Positions 1 through 13,099 are shown, numbered from the stretch's first letter. The stretch: 64,000 nucleotides of DNA from Gaeumannomyces sp. JS-464 (GCA_002197995.1 NGZR01000001.1:15271501-15335500); one strand, 5' to 3'. Made by a program: numbers and translations. The notes: generated by a model from the letters alone, not told the origin.

Positions 1-1840
1 CCATTCGAATCAGGCTCGTCCATCCCGTCGAAGCATTCAAACCCCGAATGTGCTGCTGCACAATGGGCGGATGTATCCTGTTCTTCGGATTCGTCACAGG
101 ACAGGTCGGATCCCACATTCTCCGCGGGGCTTCTCGACCCAAGGATGTCCATATGTATGGCTTCCGCCATGGTGTCGAGCTCCTCGATGGATATGGCATT
201 ATCCACCATGCGAAGGTGCTCTTCCAGCTGCCGCACAACGAGGCTGTAGAACTTCTCCCTCAGCTTCGCGTCTGGAAGTACTTGGCCGCTCTCAGATTCC
301 TCCCTCCAAAGTTGCATGTCGAGGCAAGCTTCGATGCTCTTGGCGAATCTTGCGTCGTCCTCGAATACCTTCTCCTCTTGCATCACATCAAACAGCTCGG
401 TGACGTCAAAGAACTCTGTTCGCTCCATTGAGTCAGGGTCGCATTCAGGGTGGCAGTACGTTGCGGCCAGCCTTCGAAACGACTGCTTCGTGTATATTTC
501 CATGAGGGTAGCTGCTAGCACGACGAACGTAGGAACTGGGTGGTTGTCCGGGAACTCCATGTCGAGGCACTCCCAGCTGTCGAGGTCCTCGATTGGTCGA
601 AGTTGCTTCTTGAGGAACGGCGTAAGATAGTACTTTGAGCTAGACGACCTGGTCGGGAGAAAGAAGATGTCCGCAGGGCTGAGGGTCGCTCGAAGCCAGG
701 GGGTATCGTCAAGGTGAAGAACTGCATAGCTAAGAAGCACAGCAAGGATGTACTTGTGTCTGTCTTCGAGCCGGCCGAGGGTTTGTGTCCTGTCTAGAAG
801 TCGTTCAAGGGTTATGGGTTTCTCCGTTCTGTGCACCAGAAATGTCCGGCCCTGGGATTCGTCCGTTTTGAGTTTCACATTCGCGCCGCGCGAGTCCAGA
901 ATCAACTCTAGGCGTCGGGCTCTCCTGTGGGTAAACCGAAGTTTTTGGCAGAGGGGACCAGCGCTGATGGGATTGGGTTCCTCGGCGGGGCGGCGAGGCT
1001 GAAAGGTAACCTTGTTCGTTCGCACGCGCACCTCGGTGATTTGTGTCTTTTTGTCCACGAGGATCAGAATGAAGGCTTCTCCGTGCGCGTTTTTTCGATC
1101 GCTCGACCGCCGTTGTGTCGCCACACGCATCCTGGCCAGCAACTCTCCCCCTGACAATTACAGCATTGCTGGTCGCAGTTGGCTGAATCTTGGAGCGCTT
1201 GAAAGATGGAGCGAGCGGTTGCGGACAGCTTGAAAGATGGCGGTGCTACTTCCTCGGCAGACGAGGGATTGTCCCATCCGTCTCCTTCTGCCGAGAGGGA
1301 ATCGGCGTCTCTGGCCAGCGCCTGCCACTTTCCTAGGACTGCAAAGAGCTCATCTTCGTCCTGCTCCTTGAGGCTCGAGCCATAACCCAGATTTTCCTTG
1401 ACGAACTGGAGCTTGGCGCCCTCGTCATTCTCATGGCATCGCCTTCTCCATTCCTCGTTGAATCGCAGGAGACTCGGGTAAGAAGGGCCTGCTGTGACGT
1501 CCCGATGTTGGTGGTCGGTGGGCTTCTGTAGCCAAGAGGCGAAGCAGTGTCTTAGATCCTTTAAATAAGTGTATGGCGGACATTTGGTGGTGGGAATTGA
1601 TAAAAGTAACTCGAAGCGACTCAAGGTCGCTGTAGTGAGTTCGCTGTCCGGCTCCCTGGTGGTCTTGTGGATGATGAAGCACCAAGCCCGCAGTCTGTCG
1701 CAGAATCTCTGCAGATTCCCCTCTGCTACCTCGAGCCTTTTGGACTCGACGAAAGAACATATTTCGCTGAACGACTGAGAGCTATCTGTTAGAAGCCGCC
1801 ATTCACTGCTGGCCGTTTGAGATCTCGGCATTCGATCCAT
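1..1840 (-). CDS. DUF7580-domain protein, C-terminal end cut by window edge
   Basis: The minus strand reads as a DUF7580-type protein, a fungal family often linked to HeLo/prion-forming and STAND-associated genes; its biochemical role is unknown. The N-terminal half (about 1840 to 1150) is acidic and helical. The second half carries family-typical blocks: a strand ending ILILVDKK, the helix YILAVLLSYAVLHL, the segment DTPWL, and an acidic C-terminal helix ending near LRMVDNAIS. The two halves lie in different frames; the switch is at a run of five C at 1147-1151, where one extra base restores a continuous reading frame. The first ATG in frame is at 1838-1840, but the N-terminus looks short for the family, so an upstream exon is possible. 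No stop is reached before base 1. Family call fairly sure; boundaries not. Confidence 0.65.
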
Positions 1841-2429
1841 GTTGGTCGGCTGGAGTAGCCTGGACGGCTTGATCAAGGATTCGGGCGCAACAGAGAAGGC
1901 GACTGGAGGAGCTCAATCTAAGCTGGGCGGACATTGGCGGTGCTCATGGGTTTTCCAGCAGACAACCACGACAACCTCGACCTTCCCGCCACTTCAGCCC
2001 CCGACGCGCCAGGGAGGGAGGCTTGCAGCGGAGGCACATCTGGACCAATAGGCATGGTGTGCTTGCTGATTGGAGGCCCGGCCTAGCAGGTACATATATC
2101 CCAAACTCGAGGTACTGTCACCTATCTCAAAGTAATCGATCCAATTATATCATGGCGGGATTGGATGCTCGAGGCCGAGATACTCCCGACCGCCATCCCA
2201 ATTGCTAGCCCAATTGCCAGTATCAAGCCGGGCAACCGGGCACACATGATACAGCCAAGTCTGCTGCATGTACCTAGAGGTACCTATGCATTCTTTGAAG
2301 GGGGCGCCATAACAACAGCCTGCCTAGGCAGGACGGCTAATCCTCGAGAAGATCCACGTCCCCCCGCACGCCCTCTTCCTCCGCCTTTGGACAGCACAGC
2401 TCAAGCTTCCCTCTTCTCTTCAGCTCCCA
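1841..2429. other. Intergenic, divergent promoter interval
   Basis: This interval lies between the DUF7580 gene (minus) and the NACHT receptor gene (plus). It has no reading frame I can support. A partly palindromic CTAGAGGTACCTA-type element sits near 2270-2290, similar to motifs in other intergenic stretches of the window. Confidence 0.5.
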
Positions 2430-5400
2430 ATGGATCCGTTCATTTGCGAAGTGCTCGCCTCTAACCCCACGATGGCTAACTTGCCTGCACCAAGCCTGCC
2501 TCAGGAGCCGCCAACAATTGATGTCGTCGCGGATCAATGCTTTCAAGCATTTCGCCGGTGCCTGGAGACTCAAGGCTCTGTCCACATCCTCCAACAGTCG
2601 CTTTTGCGGGATCAGTTTACCCGATTCACATTATGGACGAACTCCATGAGCGTCTTCGCCCCGGGCCGTGCATCGATGCACTTTCGCCTCAGAGAAACGC
2701 CAGACGTCCAGCTTGTCGTCATTGGCGTACTCAGAACTCTTCTGAGCCACGTAAAGAAATGTCTGTCGGTTCTGCCTCCTCGAGCTCCTGCATTACCACC
2801 ATAATGCTGACCGACAGTAGGGCCGGAGCTTATGTCCCAGGATGAGCCCGTGGATCTGCCTGAACCGAGTAAAGCGGAGGACATGCTGGACAGTTCCCCT
2901 CGAGGAAGGTCTCTTCGAGGCATGGCGGAGGAAATAAACATGCTTTTTACCGTGTCCAACATCATTCGGCGGGGCAGTCGCCAGTCTCAGAACATCAAAG
3001 CAGACGAGGAGAACGCAGAGGTCGACCGCCCGCTCTATGAGCGCTTTCTCTGGCATGTCCACAGCCACTTCCCAGCACCTCATCGTGGCCGCCCAGTCGA
3101 AGAACTCGACGCCGAAGAGCAATCCACACGAAACAACTGGGAAGCCATTAGCTCAAGACTTGCGTTGACGATGCTTATCCGGCAAAAAAGAGTCCTCTAC
3201 CGGAGGTCGCGATATGATCGAGCCCCGACGCGGATGAGACGAACGGTCCAGCAGCCCAAATTCGAGATTCCTGTGGCCACACAGAAGGACCAGCAATCAC
3301 CGGAACCTGTGGTTCTCGAGGCAAGACCAGATCCCGATATCCCTGCGAGCCACGACAAGCCCAAAGCCCACAGCGTCGTCTCTGGTCATACCGCGACAAC
3401 TATGACTCAGAGAAGGTACGACAAAGCTTCAACACCATCCGTCATATCAACCCGCCGGACGGGCCCGTCAACTCAACGAGATGCCCTCGAGTTCCCTCAA
3501 AGGCCGGTCTACTGCGTTAACGAGAAGTACCAAAGAGTGGTGGACGAGAAATGGCCACTCTTTTGGCAGAACCTCCAAGAAATTCTGGAGGGGGAGGGTG
3601 GTGCTAGTTCGGCGCTCGCTTCACAGCTAGCCGCAGCAGTGGATGACCTGGGTCGGTCCCTCAAGGGGGAGTTCTTCGCCTGTGTCCACAGGGTAGCTGA
3701 GCTTACCTGCCCGATCTGCTTCTGTGCCCTTCCTGGAGAAGTTCTGCTTAGTAGATCGAAATGGGAGTAAGTGGTTTACAGCCCCGGTGTCGCTAAAAGA
3801 CAGGGGGGGCAAACACGCGCAGCTAACCAGAACTAATAGGTCACACGTACTGGGCGATCTCGACGCTTACGTATGCCTTTTCCAAGACTGTAATGCTCCC
3901 AAGGAGCTTTACACCCACCGGGCCAGCTGGATTAACCACATGCGCGAACACACTCGACGATGGTCGTGCGTAACCAAGTCACACGGAAAACAAGATTTTG
4001 CGACAAGAGAGAGTATACCGACCATGTTTCGGCTGAACACAGCGGCGCATATACCGAAAGGCGGCTCCGGCTGCTTGCCGACAGAAGCTCCTGGATCCGG
4101 GAGCAGCTGTTCGACTCTTGTCCTCTCTGTGGTGGAGGCGCTGAGGCCGCCAGAATCGAGGAGCATATTGCGAAACATCTCAGGATGCTCGCGTTAACAT
4201 CTTTGCCACACGAGAAAAAATACGACGAAGACAATCCTCATCATGACAACAAGTCACATCACACCGACAGCTCCGACCTCTCGGTCACACCAACCATCGC
4301 AGAGTACGCTTCAGACCAAGGTGGCTCGGAAGCACAAGAAGCCCCGACAGAGGAAGACGATGCGCCGGAAGATGATAGGGAACCGCCAGATGACTATCTA
4401 GCGGAACAACAGCTGCGTGGAGGGGTTTCCTTCTCACCCTGGCAAGGGTTTTTTCAACCTCCGTCAGAACTATCTCTGGGTGAAGATTCTATCCTCAAAT
4501 CACTCCTCGAACAGCAGAATGGCACTTCCAGCGCGCCGGTGTCTATTTGCGCGACCAAACAAGTTGGACAGAGTCTGAGACGACTTCGGAAACTCGTCGG
4601 AAAAGAACGCAGTAATTCCGTCAAGGAAAGGCTGGACGCGGTCCCAGCGGTGCTATCATCACATCTTGAAACGAAAGGGCAGGACAATACTCCCAATGTG
4701 CCCTTATCGCGACCGATCAACGAACGTCCACGTGATCGCGAAGGCTTTCACATCGCCATCATGTGCTCTTTGGCCCGCGAGTCCGACGCCGTCGATCTAC
4801 TCTTCGACGAGATATACGATGGGGAAGAGTTCGGCCGGGGTCTCGGCGATGCAAACGCATATACGATTGGGCGTATAGGGAGGCATGCTGTCGTCCTCGT
4901 CCACCCTCTAAGCCTGGGTGTGGTGGCTGCCGTTATGTGTTCAAGAGGCCTGCTATCGAGCTTTCCCAACATCAATCTCGCTCTGATCGTGGGAATCTGG
5001 GGCCACGCCAAATGTCTGGAGTAGGTACATCTTTGACGGGTCCGGCAAGGGTGGCAGCGAGAAACGAAATATTTTCTTGGGAGACGTCATCATCAGTAGG
5101 AGCATCATCAACTACGATTTCGGCAGAAGATACACCGACGGGTTCATTTTTAAGCCCAAGCTTTGGGACAGTTTGGGACGACCCAATCAAGACGTACGCG
5201 CGCTCCTTGCTCGGTTGCAAAGGAAGCGTGACCTTAGACTTCTGCAATCCAAGGCCACAGAAAACCTACAGCGCCTACAATTCGCCGCGGCTCAAGAGCG
5301 ACGACGAGCCAAATACGATGCCCCATCCGAAGACGAGGCGTTTCCAGAGGACTACAAACATTTACATCGCACAAAAGCCTGCACCGAATGCGAGAACAAC

Positions 5401-8132
5401 AACTTATGCGAGGAAGTCTATGAGATGACATGCGACGAGGCTGGATGCAAGTTAGAAAAGCCAATGCGCAGCCGCAAAGAGGAACGCCCGATAGAAACCG
5501 TTCCCCAGATCTTCATGGGGAGAGTTGCTTCGGGCAATGTTGTCATGAAGTCAGCCCGGTATCGCGACATGATTGCCAGAGAGCATAAGGTTATAGCTTT
5601 CGACATGGAGGAAGCGGGAGCATGGCACGAGGTTCCCCATATCCTCATCAAAGGCGTCTGTGACTATGCCGACGGCCACAAAAACAAGAAGTGGCAGAAC
5701 TTTGCTGCAGCAACAGCGGCGTCAGTGGCCGTGGCAGTTCTCGACCATTACGAGGTCGCCAGGGACGTTACGGCAGGGACGGCGACTCACGCAAAGAGAG
5801 GGCGTCCTATACCACACGAAGGGAAGGTTCGTGGCGCGCCCAGGCTCCTGATTTCCATCTTCGCTGGTAAATTTTGAAATGTACTGCTGGAATGCTTACT
5901 GACCTACCTGGCGATAAAAAGTGACGGATAAAATGCTCATTGATCAGTTATACTTTAACAAGATCGACGAGCGAGCAACAACCCTGACCGCCGCCCATCC
6001 AGAAACATGTCGTTGGGTTCTTAAATCACCCAAATACGCCGCCTGGAATGATCCACTCCAACAACGCGACCACGGTGGTTTCCTTTGGATCAAAGGCGGT
6101 CCCGGCACGGGGAAGTCCACAATGATGAAGTTTCTCTCCGATGAAGCCAGGCTCGGCTCTACAAAAGATCCGTCTCGCATCACCCTGTCATTCTTCTTCC
6201 CAGCCCAAGGCACGATTGAGGAAACGGTCGACGAGCGGCTTGTACAGATCGCTACTTTACCAGCTCTTGAAGGAGGCACCAGAACTTAAAAGCAGCCTCG
6301 AGTGGCTGACACCCAACGGAAGAAAAGCCATCAAGCGTGCCGGGTGGTACGATATAGCGCTGAAGACCACGCTCCAATGTGCTGTGCGAGGCCTGGGGAC
6401 CAGAGCAATCACCATTTTTATTGATGCTCTAGACGCGTGCGACCAGGCGCCGACCGCCGGAATAGTAGATTTCTTCAGCGCGCTTCTCTCCGACACCCAA
6501 GCTGCAAATCCCAAGCTGAGATTTTGCCTTTCAGGTCGACATTATGCAACCCTCGAACGGGGCATCGGGCTTGATCTCAAATACGAGCCTGGCCGCATAA
6601 AGGACATCGAACGCTACACGGAGTCGAGGCTCCAGATCGGCAACTCGAATGAAGCCAAAATGCTCCAAGCCGAGTTTAACCTAAAGTCCGAGGGCAATTT
6701 TCTCTGGGCTGTCCTGGTTACAGACATAATCCTAGCCGAATACCCAGTTGCTGCCAACTCCGTCGACAAAGTGCGGAAGCGCCTGAGGGAAATACCAGAC
6801 AGTTTGGACGACTTACTCCGCATGATACTTGCCCGTGACGAAGGCAACGCACAAGGGCTGAAGGCCTGCCTGATGTGGGTTCTTTTTGCCTCGCGTCCAC
6901 TACAGCCACACGAGCTTCATTTTGCGGTTCAGGATGCTGTGGGCCCAGGTCCCTCGGGGGACTGGGGTGAAACGTACACATATTTCAGCATTACCTACTA
7001 CAGCGAATACGTACGCAGTGCCTCCAACGGGCTAGCCAAGATCACAGGAACCAAACGTTTGGAAGTTCAGCTCATCCATAGGTGTGTCAGTGAGTTTTTG
7101 CTCGTACTCTGGCGCATTGTTTGGCGCCGCAGGCAACCCCCAAGGTCACGCCCACCAGCTCCTGAGGAAAGGGTGCCAGCACACCCTAGACTTCGCTCAC
7201 CGACGCTCCGGCCTTACTGAGGAGGTGGTATCAAAGGGCGTTAACATCGAGAGGATGGGAAAGCTCTTATCCGACTTCCCCCTGCGGGAGTATGCGGCCG
7301 CGAACATACTGTTCCACGCCGACGCCGCTCAGCGGGCTGGGATGAACCAGAGCAGTTTCATCGACAGCTTCCCTTTGGAGCAACTGAGACTGCAGCTCAA
7401 TCTTTTTGAGCAGCCAAGAATGTTTTGGTATACTCGGGAAGTCAGCTTGCTGTACATCCTGGCGGTGCGCAACCATGCCGCGCTCATCCGAATCCACCCC
7501 CAGCGGCACACCGGGTTTGATGTCGGATCGGAGCGCTGCGGCGCACCCATCCTCGCAGCTGTCGCTAGTGGCAGCGACAATGCTGTTCGTGAGCTTCTGA
7601 GGGCTCAAGAGGAGCATCTCCCCGAATCGTTATCCCTGCGCGGCCTTCATCGGCACTACCGCCCCAGTCTGGACGGGGCTATCAAAAGGGATTTCAAGTT
7701 CTACAGCGGGAACAGAATGCCCCAACGGTCTTGCTGCATCTCGCCCGCCACGGAAACGACATCCTCTTTCGATTTGCACTTGCCATCGCATTGAGGAGCG
7801 AATCGCCGGTCGACCTCGAGGCACCGTTGGTGTCTGCTTCTGCGAACGGACACGGCACTGTCGTAAAGCTTCTACTAGAAACGGGGATGGTTGACGCCAA
7901 TCCGACATTTGTCGATAACAGGACGCCGTTGTCGATAGCCGCCGAGGCTGGACACGAAGACGTCGTCAGAGCGCTGCTCGAAACAGGCGAGGCAGACCTC
8001 GAATGGGTTGATGATGCAGGCAGGACACCGCTGGACTGGGCTGTGATGGGTAGGCATGAGGCTATCATCGATATGATGCGCGAAGGCAGCGCTGCGGCCA
8101 AAGACCCGAAGGGAAAGGCGCGTGAGACTTAG
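2430..8132 (+). pseudogene. C2H2 - nucleoside phosphorylase - NACHT - ankyrin receptor (NLR-like), broken
   Basis: A fungal STAND receptor in one collinear locus. In order: an N-terminal helical region (from ATG 2430; RLRETPDV, then IRRGSRQSQNIKADEEN); two C2H2-like fingers (C-x4-C-x12-H-x3-H near 3870-3950 and CPLCGGG..HIAKH near 4120-4180); a low-complexity linker; a PNP_UDP nucleoside phosphorylase-like domain (HIAIMCSL near 4750, LGDVIIS near 5080, IAFDMEEAGAW near 5600); a NACHT ATPase with Walker A GGPGTGKST (6095-6121) and Walker B FIDALDACD near 6417-6440; and two or more ankyrin repeats ending at the TAG 8130-8132. Introns at 3767-3839 and 5867-5921 splice cleanly. The frame is broken by in-frame TAA/TGA (2802-2810) and frameshifts near 4008, 5001, 6220, 7105 and 7710. 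The usual acidic residue after DALD is Ala (GCG 6435-6437). Family members are thought to act in non-self recognition; that role is inferred here. Confidence 0.82.
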
Positions 8133-8386
8133 TTGACTAGGCCTGGACGTGGTTTGTGTGATCATGCCTGCCAGGGTCTATGGCTGGGTCGAACTGGCAA
8201 ATGGGTAAACGCAGCTTTCCAGGTCTTCGGGCAAGCCGGGGTTGAGTTCGGTCACAAAGACGCGCGGAATACCCGACCACATGCCTTTGACAGGAGGACA
8301 TGCGCCCCAGATGGCCGAAAAGAGAAACATCCGTTGGCGAGAGCTGGAAGACGGGCGCTGGCAGTAGCTAAGTGAGGAGACCCTGA

Positions 8387-8806
8387 TCAGTTGGACTTCT
8401 TCGAACAAGAAACCGTGCTCATGGCTTGTCTCACGGTCACTTCCGACGGCAACATCAAATCAGTCCTGTGAGGCTGTAGCTGCGGCCCGCCCCGAGTTTC
8501 CGCCCGATGGTTACTGGTAGCCGTCGCCCCTGGGGCTGGAAGGGCTGGGGAGTGCATGCTCTGGGTCGGGCGTCGCGACAGCGCCATCGGGCACATCTGC
8601 GTGAGCCCAACGGCAACGCCTCTGGCGTCGGCGTCGCACCGGGGAGGACAGCTTGAGATGCTCCTTGCTCCCAAGAGGGGTTCGGTGGCTTTGGCATCGA
8701 AGGCGTCCTTGACGGCCACGCGAATGTCGCTGAGTGGTGGTCCAGGGTGGGCATCGAAGGTGTGCATGCGCGAGGTGACGGTAGTGCAGCGCGTGTGGTG
8801 GCCGCC
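8387..8806 (-). pseudogene. Possible amidase-signature gene remnant
   Basis: One minus-strand frame around 8680-8780 contains a stretch resembling the N-terminal part of amidase-signature enzymes: SRMHTFDA, then PLSDIRVAVKDAFDAK. The VKD lysine is where the family places the base of its Ser-cisSer-Lys triad. No convincing continuation (GSS/SGG serine motif) follows in any frame, so this is at most a fragment. It lies between two broken receptor genes. The alternative is a chance resemblance in GC-rich sequence. Confidence 0.3.
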
Positions 8807-9659
8807 GGGTCCAGCCCGGAGTGCGACGAGCCTGGGGAAGTACGCACAGTCTGTGTCAGGCTAGACACACGTTCGGCTCTTTCCACGCGACATAGTCTTT
8901 CCTGCCGATGGAGAGCACGAGCATGTGCTCGCTCGGTAGCGAAAGCCGTGGTGGTCATGCGATCAAGGGGCAGCGACTGGACGGCCTGCGCTGGAGCCCT
9001 TGTCATCCTCACGGACGCACAAGGACTACTAGGTGACAGAGGACGATGCTAATGCATACGCAGATGTCATGTAACCTCCCTCCCCCGCCTTGATTGACCG
9101 ACGCCAATGGATGGCCCTTCAGCTATCAGGGAGGAGGGTCATGCGGCATCCTAAGGCCGCCTGTGGCGGGAGCTTCTCGTGGGTGCCCAAACAGAAAGCA
9201 AACCCCATGCTCCCACCTGGCGGGCTCCCATCTCTCGCCAGCTTTGTCGGTAGCGTTCTTTGTCGTCTTTTATTTGGGATGAGCGTGCCTTTGCTCTGAA
9301 CTAGGTCTTCTCGAACAGTTCGTTGCTATCACTCGAGGCGCGCGTCCTGCCCGCCACCATGGCGCCAGCCAGCACAAGAGCAGCGGAACAGGGCCGCCTG
9401 CGTCCAATTAAGCTGAGCCCAAAAGTCCAAACCCTGTAAGCGTTTTCCTAGCCGTCACCTCGGATCGAGCCGAGCCAGTCTCCACTGACGCTTTCATCAT
9501 GCAGAATCATTGCTATGCCAGGCGTGGGAACGCCGCCGCCTGAGGGGTGGCTAAATGGGCAGACTAACGATCGCAGCAGCTCCGAGGAGCATTCTGAGCT
9601 CTAGTTTGACTCCATACCAAGCTCAATAGCCCCTAGGATTGCGGTTTACAAATACTACC
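8807..9659. other. Intergenic, nothing recognised
   Basis: No reading frame with recognisable protein content and no RNA gene was seen between the amidase-like fragment and the start of the NB-ARC locus. Confidence 0.4.
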
Positions 9660-12600
9660 ATGGCCTCGAGCACGCAGCATTCTCTTGGGACAACTTGCTA
9701 CAGCAAGGCGCTCGATTTCTCGCTACACTACCGGAAGTTACCGAGGCTCAGCATGCAAGTTGGCTCCTCGTCAGATGAAACAAAGGTCAAGACTTCGCAC
9801 TTCTCAAGGTCGAAAATGATCCAGGTATGCTACCATCTAATACACACAGCAGTTTGGGATCTAATCGCGTTACCAGGTAATGGACGAGACCTTTGTCAGA
9901 ACCAACTCAAGCCGCGAGGAGATGGTTGGCATCGGCTCCGACCACCTCGAACTGTGCCAGATCGACACCAAAGCAGACCACTTCACTACGATCAAACTTC
10001 ATCGAGACATCTCTGGAAGACTCCCGCTTAAGGATCATCAAAGGGTCTCCAACATGTGAGTGTTTGGTCGTAAAGCATAAAGCGCATCAACCCACCGAAT
10101 TTATCTGTCACTAACCATCCTACCACGTTTCCAGATGATGCCACCACACCAACCCTCGACAGCTGGAGTGACACTGCTCGTGAAGCAACTGGTAAGTCCT
10201 AAGGCCTTTAAGAGTTCCGTGCATACTCCTTACTGACGTAAATATCCTGGTCCCCTGCCTTAGTGGACGTAGGAAGCAGTTCAAACTGCGTATCCTCGGA
10301 ATCAATATCACGGCCAGGCATATACTCGACGAGAGGCCACGGCGGTCCCTCGTCCGTGGGATCCGGCGGGGTTCCTATTCCATCAAGACCCGGCTTCCTG
10401 GCCCGGCGGCAATCACCAGGCTCGCGGTTCCCCATCGTCATTGTGCCCTCAGGCCCCAACAAGGAGTTTTTCCGGCAAGACCAGCTGAAGGCCATTGAAG
10501 ACGCATTTTCAGCAGGATAGTGGTTACGGCCACTCTCCAGGGAATACCCAGGTGCGCACGTTTGCCATCTGTGGACAGGGTGGCATGGGCAAGACCCAGG
10601 TGGCCCTGGAATTCGTCGCCAGGCAGCGAGACCGATTTGACGTAGTGTTCTGGGCCCACGCATACTCCTCGGTAAAGCTTCACGGCCAGTTCAGGCACCT
10701 CGCGGTGAAGCTTGGTCTGGTGCCCAGGGACTCGACCGACGCACATAACGAGATCCTCACCCACGGTCTGGTCAAGAACTGGCTTGCAAACCCCCTCAAA
10801 GACGCCAAGGACGCCAAATCCGCGAAAGCCTCTTGGCTTATTGTCTTTGGCAATGTCGAAGAGGCCGAAATTCTCCCAGACTTCTGGCCCCTGGAAGGTC
10901 CCGGCTGTGCTCTATTCACGACCAGAGACCCCTTGGTCAAGATGTCCAACCTCACAAACGCCGGCCTCGACCTTCCGCACTTCAGCCTCGCGGAGTCATC
11001 CTCGTTCCTCGACAAGCTCACTCACAAGACCGGGGACAGCGGCGAGATTCATGCGCGGCTGCAAGGTCTCCCCCTGGCCATTACGCAGATGTGCTAGCGT
11101 CATCATCCGCCGTGATATGACCTACCCCAAGTTCGTCGAATCGTACGACGAGGTTGAGCGGCGGGAATTCAGCAGGCCCGTGGACAGCCGGGCCTGCGCG
11201 GTGCCAGTCTAGTCCGTCTGGGTGGTTGAGAGCCTCAAGCACGGAAGGCCCCTTCTCGAGGTGATTTCGATGCTTGATCCGCGTGGGATCTCCCAAGAGT
11301 TGCTCGCCAAAGGCGTCATGAATCTGGGAGAGGCAACGACCACACTCCCGAGGACCAAGGAAGAGTACTACAAGGCGAAGATCGAGCTTCTGCAGGCAGA
11401 TCTGATCAGCATCAGCACGGTTGCTGTCCAAGTCCACCGACTGATCCAGGAGACCGCGCTGGCCAAAATGAACACGACGCGGTTCATCGAAGGGTTCAAC
11501 GCAAGCATCCATTTTGTCTCCTCTCTGTGGCCGTACGAAACTTTTGCATGGCCACGCGCAGTCGATCGATGGGCACAATGCGAAGAGATATTTCCACACG
11601 TCGAGGCGCTGCGACGGCGTGCAGCCAGTTGCAGGCGCCCGAAGCCGGCCAGCCCGACAGCGGCTTTACAAGTCGCCTGGAGCCCCCAAGACTCTTCAAC
11701 GACGCCGGCTGGTAAGCATAGTCGTCCACTACTAGACGTATATTGCCTTCAAGGACCTATTCTAACAGGAAAAGGCGATGTGCCACACAGGTACTACCGC
11801 CGAAGGGGCCATTCGACCGAGTCCGAGGCATTCTTTAACCTCTCCGAAAAAGTGTGCCGGTCAACCGCAGAACATCTGGAGAAGAAGGGCGTCCCCCGGC
11901 ATAATTCCTACTATGCCGTCCTGAGGCTGATGATGATCGATATACAACACCACCTGGGTTGTATCGGTACCGAGACGAACCGCCCCGAATTCGCGCTCGA
12001 GCACTTCAAACTGTTCAACAAGATGATTCTACAAGATGAAGCCAACGTCCAGGCCGCCGACAGCCGTCTGCATATATCCTGGAACGAGCTGGGAAATGCT
12101 CACGTGATGAACCGGCAGTGGGAAGAGGCCGAGAAGTGCTTCAGGAAGTCGATAGAGGCGGCAAGGCTACGGCCCAAGTTCAAGGAGACGGATGCGTCGT
12201 TCCCCTACGTCAACCTCGGACTTACATACTGGATGGTGGGGAGGCACGAGGACGCCATGAGAGAGCTCAACACGGGGCTGAGCCACCGGGAAGCAGAGTT
12301 CGGGGTTGACGACCAACAATCTTTCATGTGAGTGTCCTGCCTGCCGCAGCAATGTGCCGCCAGTCATACCTTGGCCTGCTTCACTAACTAGGCGAAACCA
12401 GAACCGGACGGTTCCTCCACGCCATCGGAAACGTCAAGTCGTCGCTCGGCCTCCACGATGAAGGCTTTGCCTACCACAAAAGAGCCTTGAAGCAATACCT
12501 CGGCACGATCGGCAAGAACCATCACCGGACGGGAGACGTTTACGTCAAAGTGGCTGAGCATTACATCCGGGAGAGGAACTTCCCGGAGGCTAGGTAGGCA

Positions 12601-12922
12601 CCGCATATCTCTGCGCCCCCCTCACGCTGACCTGGGGTCCAATTGGATGGAGGTTTTGGCCTGCTGACCTGCCCTCTATTTTTTTACCCCCAACGAGCAG
12701 CTGCGTATTTTCGGAGACCATCCAACCTATCGCCACGAGAAGATGCGAGCCCTGTTCAAAATGGCGACGATGCTTTCGTACGAGGGCGAGGAGAGCGAGG
12801 CTTTGCAGGTGCGCGGGCAGAGTGCGGGGCTGTATCGACTGCTGTACCCAGATAGCGTCAAGGCGGCCGCAGACCTAACGGATGCAGATGTCGATGATGC
12901 GGTTGCGTTCTGGTCAAGGTAG
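9660..12922 (+). pseudogene. NB-ARC - TPR receptor, broken
   Basis: A second STAND-type receptor. After an N-terminal region (9660-10520, with introns near 9825-9878, 10055-10134 and 10193-10261) comes an NB-ARC ATPase: Walker A GQGGMGKTQ near 10573-10599, the Walker B strand WLIVFGNVEE near 10833-10863, then the sensor segment ALFTTRDPL near 10909-10935. TPR-like helices run from about 11960 to 12910 (HISWNELGNAHVM, YHKRALKQYLG), ending at TAG 12920-12922. In Walker B the usual Asp is Gly (GGC 10849-10851). The frame shifts at a T run (10506-10509) and near 11090, and there is an in-frame TAG at 11210-11212. An intron at 12330-12402 splices cleanly; the next junction does not join in frame. 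In active relatives the TPR part would sense ligand and the NB-ARC would oligomerise. Confidence 0.75.
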
Positions 12923-13099
12923 GTACGGACAAGGTTAGACTTAGGTAGATGGTTGGCTATGGTGGAACTCCTGACCTCCCCCGGGTCGTTCTGCGGAAGG
13001 TTGTGCTTCCATCACAACATGGCCAAGCTGGCGATGTTCTGGCGTGACACCCTCATCCTAGGGCATTTCCCACCTGTGTTATTTAGCTGTAAATACTCG

